Virus record (IMG/VR): IMGVR_UViG_3300027805_000056
Coordinates: 1-31,424 of that record
Strand: one strand, 5' to 3'
DNA length: 31,424 nt
DNA from: a virus
Shown: positions 1 through 6,304 of the stretch, piece after piece
Numbering within the stretch: position 1 is the stretch's first letter
Layout: every line of letters begins with the position of its first letter
Translations under genes and position numbers: made by a program
The notes under the pieces: generated by a model
The model's input: the letters and a program-made list of their open reading frames with translations, nothing else
What the model was told of the DNA's origin: nothing
Databases searched by the model: none

Positions 1-54
1 GTTGGCTGCTGCAGGGTCGGTGGTCAGGGCGATCATTTCGTTGAGGGTGGTCAT
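1..54 (-). CDS. N-terminus of an unknown leftward phage gene (partial)
   Basis: Only the first 18 codons lie in the window (MTTLNEMIALTTDPAAAN), and the gene runs off the left edge. The start is chosen because the 15 bases ending in its ATG (GGAGCACGCACCATG on the minus strand) are identical to those before the next leftward gene, and they contain a GGAG Shine-Dalgarno core. No function can be assigned from so short a piece. The shared leader suggests both genes belong to one leftward early-type operon. Confidence 0.5.
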   Translation of the reverse strand, partial: MTTLNEMIALTTDPAAAN

Positions 55-88
55 GGTGCGTGCTCCGGTTGCGTTGACGATGGGGTGA

Positions 89-352
89 TCAGGCGAAGTC
101 TTCCGGGAACAGCATGCGCAGAGCTTGTGCGGGACCGATATCGCCACGTGTCAGTCGAGCCATGCTGCCGACGACGTGGATGTCAGCGCTGGCAGTAGTG
201 TGGCGCGCCCCCTGATCGGCGCGCCAGGTTGCCGTGAAGATTTGGTCGGCAAGCCGCTCGCGTTGATAGGCCCTGTAGTCCTTTCTCTCGTGGTGAGGGA
301 TCCACCACGGGACCGTGGCGCGGGCGATGCGACGGCAGACTAAGTACAGCAT
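89..352 (-). CDS. Hypothetical 87-aa basic protein
   Basis: I do not recognise this protein. It starts MLYLVCRRIARATVPWW and is rich in Arg, Trp and Tyr in its first half, with a central stretch (HHERKDYRAYQRERLADQIF) typical of small basic helical phage proteins. The frame stays open for 21 more codons upstream, but the internal ATG at 352 is preferred because it has the same GGAGCACGCACC leader as the gene at 1-54, whereas the upstream ATG has no ribosome-binding site. It ends 34 bases before the next start, so the two are probably co-transcribed. It is the first leftward gene of the divergent control region. No membrane segment or catalytic motif is visible. Confidence 0.5.
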   Translation of the reverse strand: MLYLVCRRIARATVPWWIPHHERKDYRAYQRERLADQIFTATWRADQGARHTTASADIHVVGSMARLTRGDIGPAQALRMLFPEDFA

Positions 353-442
353 GGTGCGTGCTCCTGCAGTGGTTGACGACGAAGTGATGATAGGTCCGAT
401 GGTGTAATGGTGCATCAGGGGAAACCATTAGGTCCATTGCCG

Positions 443-602
443 AGTGTGACGCTGTGACTGGTGGGGGGGGGGTGCAAATTCGACTGTCACAATTGATATT
501 TAAAAAATGACCCCATAGTCAGAAAACTACATGGTCACAGTCTCCACCATCGAACCATCCCTAGATCCACCGCACCCCCGGATTCTGTCACAGCGTCACA
601 CT
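443..602. repeat. 16-bp inverted repeat made of GTCACA boxes, third copy inside terS
   Basis: AGTGTGACGCTGTGAC at 443-458 is the exact reverse complement of GTCACAGCGTCACACT at 587-602. A third exact copy of the 15-base core GTCACAGCGTCACAC lies at 1273-1287, inside the start of the small terminase gene. The core is itself two GTCACA boxes on an 8-bp period. Single GTCACA boxes also occur at 486-491 and 534-539. This looks like a protein-binding array (regulator operators or a terminase recognition site); which of these is an inference. Confidence 0.7.
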
Positions 603-623
603 GCGCCCTGCGTCAATGGACGC

Positions 624-637
624 TAGGGTTTACCCTA
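624..637. promoter_or_regulatory. Dyad TAGGGT-TT-ACCCTA, candidate operator
   Basis: A perfect 6-bp inverted repeat with a 2-base centre lies 63 bases upstream of the 55-aa gene. It is followed by two close copies of CAATGGG/CAATGGGG at 643-657. The size and symmetry suit a dimeric repressor site, but no repressor gene was identified in the window. Confidence 0.35.
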
Positions 638-699
638 ATGTGCAATGGGTCAATGGGGTGTAGGATAGCATTGTTATCAACGCGCCAAGGAGAGAGAGC

Positions 700-867
700 A
701 TGTCGGTCTACCGAGAGATGGGGTACCAGAGCCGCAGGGACTACCTGGAAAGCTTGGCCGCCGAGTACGGGATTGACCCGATCATTGTCTTCACCCTGGC
801 GTCGATGCTGGGGCCGAACGAAGACTTCGATGGCCTCGTCACCTCGCTTGAGGATGAGTACGCATGA
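700..867 (+). CDS. Hypothetical 55-aa acidic protein
   Basis: Translation gives a 55-residue protein beginning MSVYREMGYQSRRDYLESLA and ending in the acidic stretch VTSLEDEYA. The start has an excellent ribosome-binding site (AAGGAGAG at 688-695), and the codon choice matches that of the larger genes. The N-terminal half is predicted helical and amphipathic, followed by a short hydrophobic stretch (PIIVFTLASML). I know no function. It is the first rightward gene after the control region and is separated from the terminase genes by the repeat tract that begins two bases after its stop codon, so it may be transcribed from its own promoter. It could be a small regulator, but nothing in the sequence proves it. 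Confidence 0.7.
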   Translation: MSVYREMGYQSRRDYLESLAAEYGIDPIIVFTLASMLGPNEDFDGLVTSLEDEYA

Positions 868-869
868 GA

Positions 870-981
870 CCCTGGGGGCCACGGCCCCTGGGGACCACGC
901 TCCCTGGGGGCCACGCTCCCTGGGGGCCACGCTCCCTGGGGGCCACGCTCCCTGGGGGCCACGCTCCCTGGGGGCCACGCT
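870..981. repeat. Seven tandem 16-bp repeats (CCCTGGGGGCCACGCT)
   Basis: Contiguous units start at 870, 886, 902, 918, 934, 950 and 966. The last five are identical, the first two differ by one or two bases, and a broken eighth begins at 982. There are no spacers. Each unit has a G5 run and a CCC run, so both strands can fold. The array starts just after the stop codon of the 55-aa gene. Because 16 is not a multiple of 3 and no frame meets a stop, all frames look open here without coding for anything. Confidence 0.95.
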
Positions 982-1008
982 CCCTGGTCCTGCTGCAGCA
1001 CGGGAGCA

Positions 1009-1038
1009 GGGGGCAGGGGGCAGGGGGGAGCAGGGGGG
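1009..1038 (+). other. G-quadruplex motif
   Basis: Four G tracts (G5, G5, G6, G6) are separated by loops of CA, CA and AGCA. This meets and exceeds the usual four-tract, short-loop definition of a stable parallel quadruplex. A further GGG lies at 1002-1004. It sits 28 bases after the end of the 16-bp repeat array, and in the rightward transcript it would fold in RNA as well as in DNA. Confidence 0.75.
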
Positions 1039-1117
1039 TACCCCTCGACTGAGCCGGCCCCGTGTTCAAAAACGTACACCCCACAAAAATTTTCAGCACC
1101 CCCGAACCCGTAAGTCA

Positions 1118-1170
1118 TTGAACCAATCTATCCCATCAACCTCGCCGGAATCCTTGAACCAATCCATTCC
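1118..1170 (+). repeat. Imperfect direct repeat TTGAACCAATCYATYCC
   Basis: Copies at 1118-1134 and 1154-1170 differ at two bases and lie 36 bp apart, just upstream of terS. Spacing and size would suit a regulator binding site or duplicated promoter element. No matching third copy was noticed. Confidence 0.6.
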
Positions 1171-1193
1171 CTTTTTCCTTCCCCACCCCCTCG

Positions 1194-1202
1194 TGCTACA
1201 CT
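1194..1202 (+). promoter_or_regulatory. Candidate extended -10 for terS (TGCTACACT)
   Basis: The sequence fits TGnTAnnnT, and its -10 ends 6 bases before the terS ATG at 1209. A transcript would start at or next to the ATG, giving a leaderless mRNA. This agrees with the lack of any Shine-Dalgarno sequence before that ATG. No good -35 box is seen at the proper distance, so this is tentative. Confidence 0.3.
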
Positions 1203-1208
1203 CGTCGC

Positions 1209-1805
1209 ATGGAGCAGAATCCGCCAGTCGCTCAGGCGATTCCCACGTGGCTCGATGCCACCTCGTCGCCTAGTCACAGCGTCACACCGCACATATCGCA
1301 GGCCAAAGCGGCCAGGATGACCCGAGAGGGTCAGGAGGCGGTGTTCCTCGCCATGTTCGAGCGAGTCCTTGGCGAGATGGTGCGCGGACGTACCCTCAAG
1401 AACGTCATCGAGCACGACGTTCGCCAGATTGACTACGAAGCCTTCTTCCGCTGGATCAAACGCGACCCCGCTCGTCATGAACGGTACAAGGAGGCCAAGG
1501 AACTGCGCACCGAGTGGTGGGCTGGTCGCCTCGTCGAGATCGCCGATGCCGATGACAGCACCGAGGACGTGGCGCGCTCTCGTCTGCGCGTGGACACCCT
1601 GAAGTGGCTCATGGGCGCCGACAACCGGAAGACCTACGGCGACACGAAGCAGGTCGAGATCAACCAGTCCATCAGCATCACCGCAGCCCTTGAACAGGCT
1701 CGGGCACGGGTGCAGATGATCCAGCCTATCGAAGAAGTCGTTGACGTGGACACCATGGGGCTGATCGAGCACCGGCAAGAACAGCAGACTGAGGACAACG
1801 ACTGA
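1209..1805 (+). CDS. terS: Terminase small subunit, Sf6-like
   Basis: This 198-aa protein recognises phage DNA for packaging and feeds it to the large subunit. The region around residues 90-145 (YKEAKELRTEWWAGRLVEIA, then SRLRVDTLKWLMG and YGD) matches the pattern of the Sf6/P22-group small terminases, in which an SRLRVD...KWL...YGD block follows an N-terminal helix-turn-helix (about residues 55-85 here). It is directly followed by terL with a one-base TGATG overlap. The ATG at 1209 has no ribosome-binding site and may be read leaderless; ATG 1317 (MTREGQEAVF) is a shorter alternative and would leave the 15-base GTCACA repeat at 1273-1287 outside the gene. The first 36 residues are low in structure, which fits either choice. 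Confidence 0.85.
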   Translation: MEQNPPVAQAIPTWLDATSSPSHSVTPHISQAKAARMTREGQEAVFLAMFERVLGEMVRGRTLKNVIEHDVRQIDYEAFFRWIKRDPARHERYKEAKELRTEWWAGRLVEIADADDSTEDVARSRLRVDTLKWLMGADNRKTYGDTKQVEINQSISITAALEQARARVQMIQPIEEVVDVDTMGLIEHRQEQQTEDND

Positions 1806-3352
1806 TGCCAGCGCAGCGCCAACGCTACAGCGCCGAGGAGGAGCAGCTGCTCATGTCGCAGATGTGGTCGCCCCACGTCGCCGACGACCCCGAGACGTTC
1901 GTGATGTTCACGTTCCCCTGGGGGCAGAAGAACACTCCCCTCGAACACTTCAGCGGACCGCGTACCTGGCAGCGGGAGGTGCTGCGCTCGATCACTCGTC
2001 ACATCCGCACGAACCGCAGCCCCGGGGCCGTGCTCCAGGCGATGCGTAGCGCCGTCGCATCGGGCCGGGGGATCGGGAAGAGCGCACTCGTGTCGTGGCT
2101 CATCTTGTGGATGCTATCGACGCGGATCGGGTCGAGCGTGATCGTCAGTGCCAACAGCGAACCGCAGTTGAGGTCGGTCACCTGGGGCGAACTGACAAAG
2201 TGGGCCACGATGGCAATTAACGCGCACTGGTGGGAGCCGTCGGCGACCAAGTTGGTGCCTGCGGCGTGGCTCACTACCCTTGTCGAGCGGGATCTGAGCA
2301 AGGGCACGCGGTACTGGGGTGCCGAGGGGAAACTGTGGAGCGAGGAGAACCCCGATGCGTATGCGGGTGTCCACAATCACGACGGCATGATGGTGATTTT
2401 CGACGAGGCCAGCGGCATCCCGGACACCATCTGGTCCGTGGCTGCGGGCTTCTTCACCGAGCCCATCGTTGACAGGTACTGGCTCGCGTTCAGCAACCCT
2501 CGCCGACCCAGCGGGTACTTCTACGAGTGCTTCACGTCGAGGCGGGACTTCTGGCAGACGCGGCAGATCGACTCTCGCACGGTCGAGGGCACCGACAAGG
2601 CGGTGTACGACCAGATCATCGCGGAGCACGGTGAGGACAGCCGGGAGGCGCGCATCGAGGTGTATGGTCAGTTCCCGAGCACCGGGGACGACCAGTTCAT
2701 CGACCTGCAGCGGGTCGAGGAGGCGATGAAGCGCGAGGCAGTGCCCGACCCCAGTGCGCCCGTCGTCATCGGCGTGGACCCGGCGCGCAGCGGGGTGGAC
2801 AGCACGGTGATCGCGGTGCGGCAGGGGCGGACGATCCTGACGCTGCGGCGATACAAGGGCGAGGACACCATGACCGTCGTCGGGCACGTCATTCGCGCCA
2901 TCGAGGAGTTCCGCCCGACGTTGACGGTGGTGGACGAGGGTGGCCTGGGCGCCGGGGTGCTTGACAGGCTCAAGGAGCAGCGGTACAAGGTGCGCGGGGT
3001 CAACTTCGGATGGAAGTCGAGCAGGCCGGCGATGTACGGCAACAAGCGTGCTGAAATCTGGGGTGCGCTCAAGGAGTGGCTGTCCACAGCGTCGATCCCC
3101 AACGACAAGCACCTGCGCGACGACCTCACGGGGCCACGGGTCAAGCCGAACAGCGCCGGGGCCATCTTCCTGGAGTCGAAGAAGGAGATGAAAGCCCGAG
3201 GACTCGCCTCTCCCGACGCTGCCGATGCCATCGCCGTCACCTTCGCGTTCCCCATCGGCACCGACGACCCGGTGCTCAACCAGCGCGGTGCATCGCACTC
3301 GCGCATCGTAGTTCCAACGGTAAACTACTGGAACGCGACACAGAGAGCATGA
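1805..3352 (+). CDS. terL: Terminase large subunit (packaging ATPase and nuclease)
   Basis: This 515-aa motor pumps DNA into the prohead and cuts the concatemer. Walker A is GRGIGKS (residues 87-93), and Walker B with the catalytic acid is MVIFDEAS (D200/E201). The C-terminal RNase H-like nuclease shows its acidic residues at GVDPARSGVD (about D325), VVDEGG (D377) and SPDAADAIAV (D471/D474). The length is normal for the family. It overlaps terS by one base and is followed after a single base by the portal gene, so the packaging genes are translated as a unit. The ATPase and nuclease motifs are both intact. The GRGIGKS/DEASG pairing resembles the Sf6 group rather than the T7 or T4 groups. Confidence 0.96.
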   Translation: MPAQRQRYSAEEEQLLMSQMWSPHVADDPETFVMFTFPWGQKNTPLEHFSGPRTWQREVLRSITRHIRTNRSPGAVLQAMRSAVASGRGIGKSALVSWLILWMLSTRIGSSVIVSANSEPQLRSVTWGELTKWATMAINAHWWEPSATKLVPAAWLTTLVERDLSKGTRYWGAEGKLWSEENPDAYAGVHNHDGMMVIFDEASGIPDTIWSVAAGFFTEPIVDRYWLAFSNPRRPSGYFYECFTSRRDFWQTRQIDSRTVEGTDKAVYDQIIAEHGEDSREARIEVYGQFPSTGDDQFIDLQRVEEAMKREAVPDPSAPVVIGVDPARSGVDSTVIAVRQGRTILTLRRYKGEDTMTVVGHVIRAIEEFRPTLTVVDEGGLGAGVLDRLKEQRYKVRGVNFGWKSSRPAMYGNKRAEIWGALKEWLSTASIPNDKHLRDDLTGPRVKPNSAGAIFLESKKEMKARGLASPDAADAIAVTFAFPIGTDDPVLNQRGASHSRIVVPTVNYWNATQRA

Positions 3353-3353
3353 C

Positions 3354-5378
3354 ATGGCACGCCCCTCGAACGAACAGCGCATGAACGACGTCCACCAGGA
3401 GGCCCTGGCGGAGTTCGACAAGATCCAGACTGCGCTGCGCGACGAGCGTCTGCAGTGTCTACAGGACCGCCGGTTCTACTCCATTGCGGGTGCGCAGTGG
3501 GAAGGCCCACTGTTCCAGCAGTACGAGAACAAGCCTCGACTGGAGGTCAACAAGATCGCGCTGGCCGTGCAGCGGATCTTCAGCGAGTACCGGAACAACC
3601 GCATCACCGTCAACTTCATCTCGAAGGACGGGTCGAAGAACCGGAACCTCGCGGACATCTGCGACAAGCTCTACCGCGCCGACGAGCAGGACTCGTGCGC
3701 CGAGGAGGCGTATGACAACGCTTTCGAGGAGGGTGTGGCCGGTGGGTTCGGGGCGTGGCGTCTGCGGGCCGAGTACGAGGACGAGGAAGACCCGGACAAC
3801 GAGTACCAGCGTATCAGGATCGAGCCGATCTTCGACGCTGACTCGTCGGTGTTCTTCGACCTCAACGCCAAGCGGCAGGACAAGTCGGACGCCAGGCACT
3901 GCTTCGTGCTGACGTCCATGACCCGTTCTTCCTACATGCGGGAGTGGAACGACGACCCGGCGACGTGGCCGAAAATCGTCCATCAGAGCGAGTTCGACTG
4001 GCAGACGCCCGACGTGGTGTACATCGCCGAGTTCTACCGGGTCGAGAACGTGCGCGAGACGCTGCACATCTTCGAGGCCATCGATGGCACCGAGGAGAAA
4101 TACCTCGAAAGCGAACTGGACGACGAGACCCGTGCGACGCTGGAGGCCGTTGGCACCATCGAGGTGAGGCAGCGCAAGATCGCGCGCAAGCGGGTCCACA
4201 AGTACATCATGTCCGGTGGCCGGGTGCTGGAGGACGTGGGTTTCCTGGCCGGGAAGTACATCCCCATCGTGCCGTTCTACGGCAAGCGGTGGTTCATCGA
4301 CAACGTGGAGCGGTGTTCCGGTCACGTCCGCACGGCGAAGGACGCCCAGCGGCTGAAGAACATGCAGCTCTCCAAGCTCGCAGAGATCAGCGCGCTGTCG
4401 AGCATCGAGAAGCCGATCATGACCCCGGAGCAGGTGGCGGGGCACCAGGTGATGTGGTCTGAGGACAACATCAAGAACTACCCGTATCTGCTGATCAACC
4501 CCGTCACGGGGCCGGACGGGAACACGCAGGTCGGTGGGCCGGTGGCTTACACGAAGTCGGCATCGGTGCCCCCGGCGCTGGCGGGCCTGCTACAGATCAC
4601 TGAGCAGGACATCCGCGACCTGCTGGGCAACCAGGAGCAGGGCGACAAGATCGTCAGCAACATCTCGGGCAAGGCGCTGGAGACCGTCCAGCAGCGGCTC
4701 GACATGCAGAGTTACATCTACCTGTCGAATATGGCGAAGGCCATTCGGCGGTGCGGTGAAATCTGGCTGTCGATGGCGAAGGAGCTCTACATCGAGCCCA
4801 AGCGCAAGATGAAGGGCCTGGGCCTGCAGAACACCGTCGAGAGCATCGAACTCATGAAGCCGATGATCGACGAGCAGGGTGAGTTGCGTTACGAAGGCGA
4901 CCTGAGCACTGCAGACTTCGACGTCAGCGTGGATGTTGGCCCGTCGTTCCGTTCGCAGCGCGAAGCCATCGTCCAGTCGCTCACGAACCTCGCTGCGGTG
5001 ACGCAAGACCCGCAGACGCAGGCCGTGCTCCAGGCCATGATCATCATGAACATGGAAGGCGAGGGTCTGGCCGACGCGCGGGAGTTCTTCCGCAAGAAGC
5101 TCGTGGACATGGGTGTCGTCAAGCCGACCGATGAGGACATCAAGGCGGCCGAGGCGGCAGCGGCCAACGCGCAGCCTGATCCGAACGCTGTATTCGTCCA
5201 GGCTGCTGCCGAGAAGGCGATGGCCGAGGCCGAGAAGGCCCGCGCCGATGCTGCCAAAACGGTCGCCGAAACCGAATTGACTCGGGTGAAAACGATGGAG
5301 ACCATCGAACGCCTGCAACTCGACGCCGATCAACAAGTGATTGATGTTGTGCAGAACCGACAATCTGTGCAACAATGA
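3354..5378 (+). CDS. Portal protein, P22 gp1-like
   Basis: This 674-aa protein forms the dodecameric ring at one capsid vertex, through which DNA passes and to which the tail attaches. The N-terminal part (FYSIAGAQWEGPL, then RLEVNKIALAVQRIFSEYRN and AFEEGVAGGFGAWRL) is the pattern of the P22-type portal family. The length is a little under P22 gp1 (about 725 aa). The C-terminus, roughly residues 590-665, is rich in Ala, Glu and Lys and is predicted to form a long helical barrel or coiled coil, as in P22. It starts one base after the terL stop with only a weak AGAGAG before it, so it likely depends on translational coupling. It lies exactly where P22 gene 1 does, before the scaffold. Confidence 0.93.
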   Translation: MARPSNEQRMNDVHQEALAEFDKIQTALRDERLQCLQDRRFYSIAGAQWEGPLFQQYENKPRLEVNKIALAVQRIFSEYRNNRITVNFISKDGSKNRNLADICDKLYRADEQDSCAEEAYDNAFEEGVAGGFGAWRLRAEYEDEEDPDNEYQRIRIEPIFDADSSVFFDLNAKRQDKSDARHCFVLTSMTRSSYMREWNDDPATWPKIVHQSEFDWQTPDVVYIAEFYRVENVRETLHIFEAIDGTEEKYLESELDDETRATLEAVGTIEVRQRKIARKRVHKYIMSGGRVLEDVGFLAGKYIPIVPFYGKRWFIDNVERCSGHVRTAKDAQRLKNMQLSKLAEISALSSIEKPIMTPEQVAGHQVMWSEDNIKNYPYLLINPVTGPDGNTQVGGPVAYTKSASVPPALAGLLQITEQDIRDLLGNQEQGDKIVSNISGKALETVQQRLDMQSYIYLSNMAKAIRRCGEIWLSMAKELYIEPKRKMKGLGLQNTVESIELMKPMIDEQGELRYEGDLSTADFDVSVDVGPSFRSQREAIVQSLTNLAAVTQDPQTQAVLQAMIIMNMEGEGLADAREFFRKKLVDMGVVKPTDEDIKAAEAAAANAQPDPNAVFVQAAAEKAMAEAEKARADAAKTVAETELTRVKTMETIERLQLDADQQVIDVVQNRQSVQQ

Positions 5379-5379
5379 T

Positions 5380-5407
5380 TTGACGTGGCTTCCGTCCGGC
5401 CCATAAC
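5380..5407 (+). promoter_or_regulatory. Candidate sigma-70-like promoter before the scaffold gene
   Basis: TTGACG (5380-5385) and CATAAC (5402-5407) are separated by 16 bases, in the 47-base gap between portal and scaffold, the first sizeable gap in the late operon. A short TCCGT/ACGGA inverted repeat overlaps it. An internal promoter would help give the large amount of scaffold and coat needed. Box matches are only fair. Confidence 0.3.
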
Positions 5408-5425
5408 GGATGAGATGAGGAACAC

Positions 5426-6295
5426 ATGACTGACAAGGCAGACAAGGACGACACCGACCACGAAGACGTAGCGGTTCTGGACGAGTTTGAGGCAATCAAC
5501 GACGAGAACCCCTCCGTCGAAGATCAGCCGACGAGCGAATCCGAGCAGCAAGAGTCTGACGAGGTTGTTGTCTCCATCGGGGAGGAAGCGCCGCCTCCTG
5601 AAGAGAGCACTCCTGCGCCGGAATGGGTGCGCGAGTTGCGCAAGTCTCACCGCGAGGCTCAGAGGAAGATTCGAGAGTACGAGACCAAGCTGCAGGCCAT
5701 GCAGGGCGCCGAGAACAAGCCGGCACCCCTGAGCGCCAAGCCGAAGCTCGAAGACTTCGACTACGACTCCGAGCGGTACGAGAAGGCACTGGAGCAGTGG
5801 TACGACCACAAGCGCCAAGTGTCTGAAGCAGAAGCCAAGGCCCGAGCCGCCGAAGAGGAACAGGCGAAGGCGTGGCAGTCCAAGCTGGATGCCTACGGGA
5901 AGGCGAAAGCCGACCTAAAGGTCAAGGACTACGACGATGCCGAAGAAGTTGCGCAGCAAGTCTTCAGCACGGTCCAGCAAGGCGTGATTCTGCAAGGTGC
6001 CGAAAACCCCGCGTTGCTGATTTACGCACTCGGCAAGAACCCGAAGAAGGCGAAGGAACTGGCGTCTCTGAGTGACCCGGTGAAATTCGCGTTTGCGGTT
6101 GCGAAACTGGAAAAGGAACTGAAAGTGACGCCACGCAAACCCACCCCCGCACCCGAACGAGTCGTCAATGGTGATGGCCCGAAGTCGGGTACGGTAGACT
6201 CTCAACTGGAACGGTTGCGCGCCGAGGCCGAGAAGACCGGAAACTATTCCAAGGTCTTCGCGTACAAGCAGCAACTGAAGCGTTCACCCCGATAG
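5426..6295 (+). CDS. Scaffolding protein
   Basis: This 289-aa protein is the temporary internal core for procapsid assembly. It has the composition expected of a scaffold: a very acidic first 80 residues (many Asp and Glu), then charged helical segments likely to form coiled coil (about residues 65-95 and 115-170), and a basic C-terminus ending KQQLKRSPR, the kind of end that binds coat in P22 gp8 (303 aa). Position between portal and coat is that of P22 gene 8. The ribosome-binding site is GAGGAA just before ATG 5426. The assignment rests on position and composition, not on an obvious conserved motif, because scaffolds diverge quickly. Confidence 0.85.
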   Translation: MTDKADKDDTDHEDVAVLDEFEAINDENPSVEDQPTSESEQQESDEVVVSIGEEAPPPEESTPAPEWVRELRKSHREAQRKIREYETKLQAMQGAENKPAPLSAKPKLEDFDYDSERYEKALEQWYDHKRQVSEAEAKARAAEEEQAKAWQSKLDAYGKAKADLKVKDYDDAEEVAQQVFSTVQQGVILQGAENPALLIYALGKNPKKAKELASLSDPVKFAFAVAKLEKELKVTPRKPTPAPERVVNGDGPKSGTVDSQLERLRAEAEKTGNYSKVFAYKQQLKRSPR

Positions 6296-6304
6296 GAGCT
6301 TTTC

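Larger units (their letters stand above)
353..699. promoter_or_regulatory. Divergent control region between leftward and rightward genes
   Basis: No convincing gene lies here. The stretch separates leftward genes from the rightward late operon, so it should hold promoters for both. It contains six GTCACA/TGTGAC boxes, a run of ten G (463-472), an A+T-rich patch around 491-507 unlike the surrounding DNA, a TAGGGT-TT-ACCCTA dyad, and the AAGGAGAG ribosome-binding site of the 55-aa gene. No sigma-70 promoter with two good boxes is obvious; TTGATA at 493-498 with a weak TAGTCA 17 bases later is the best rightward pair I can see. Confidence 0.55.
868..1208. other. Gene-free stretch upstream of the terminase genes
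   Basis: This stretch holds the 16-bp repeat array, then a G-quadruplex motif at 1009-1038, then a C-rich and AT-mixed segment with an imperfect direct repeat at 1118-1134 and 1154-1170. No ORF with a ribosome-binding site and natural codon use was found. Its place directly upstream of terS is where phages often keep a packaging or late-promoter site, but that role is inferred from position only. Confidence 0.7.

Noticed and set aside
870-981. CRISPR-like array
   Set aside because: Units are contiguous with no spacers and no cas genes are nearby.
613-1273. Several long open frames on both strands across the 16-bp repeats, with collagen-like peptide repeats
   Set aside because: The repeat unit contains no stop in any frame, so all frames stay open; no ribosome-binding site, and the peptides cycle every three units as expected of a non-coding 16-bp repeat.
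2114-3421. 435-aa open frame antisense to terL and portal
   Set aside because: It is a GC-rich shadow of terL; terL has complete catalytic motifs and this frame shows none.
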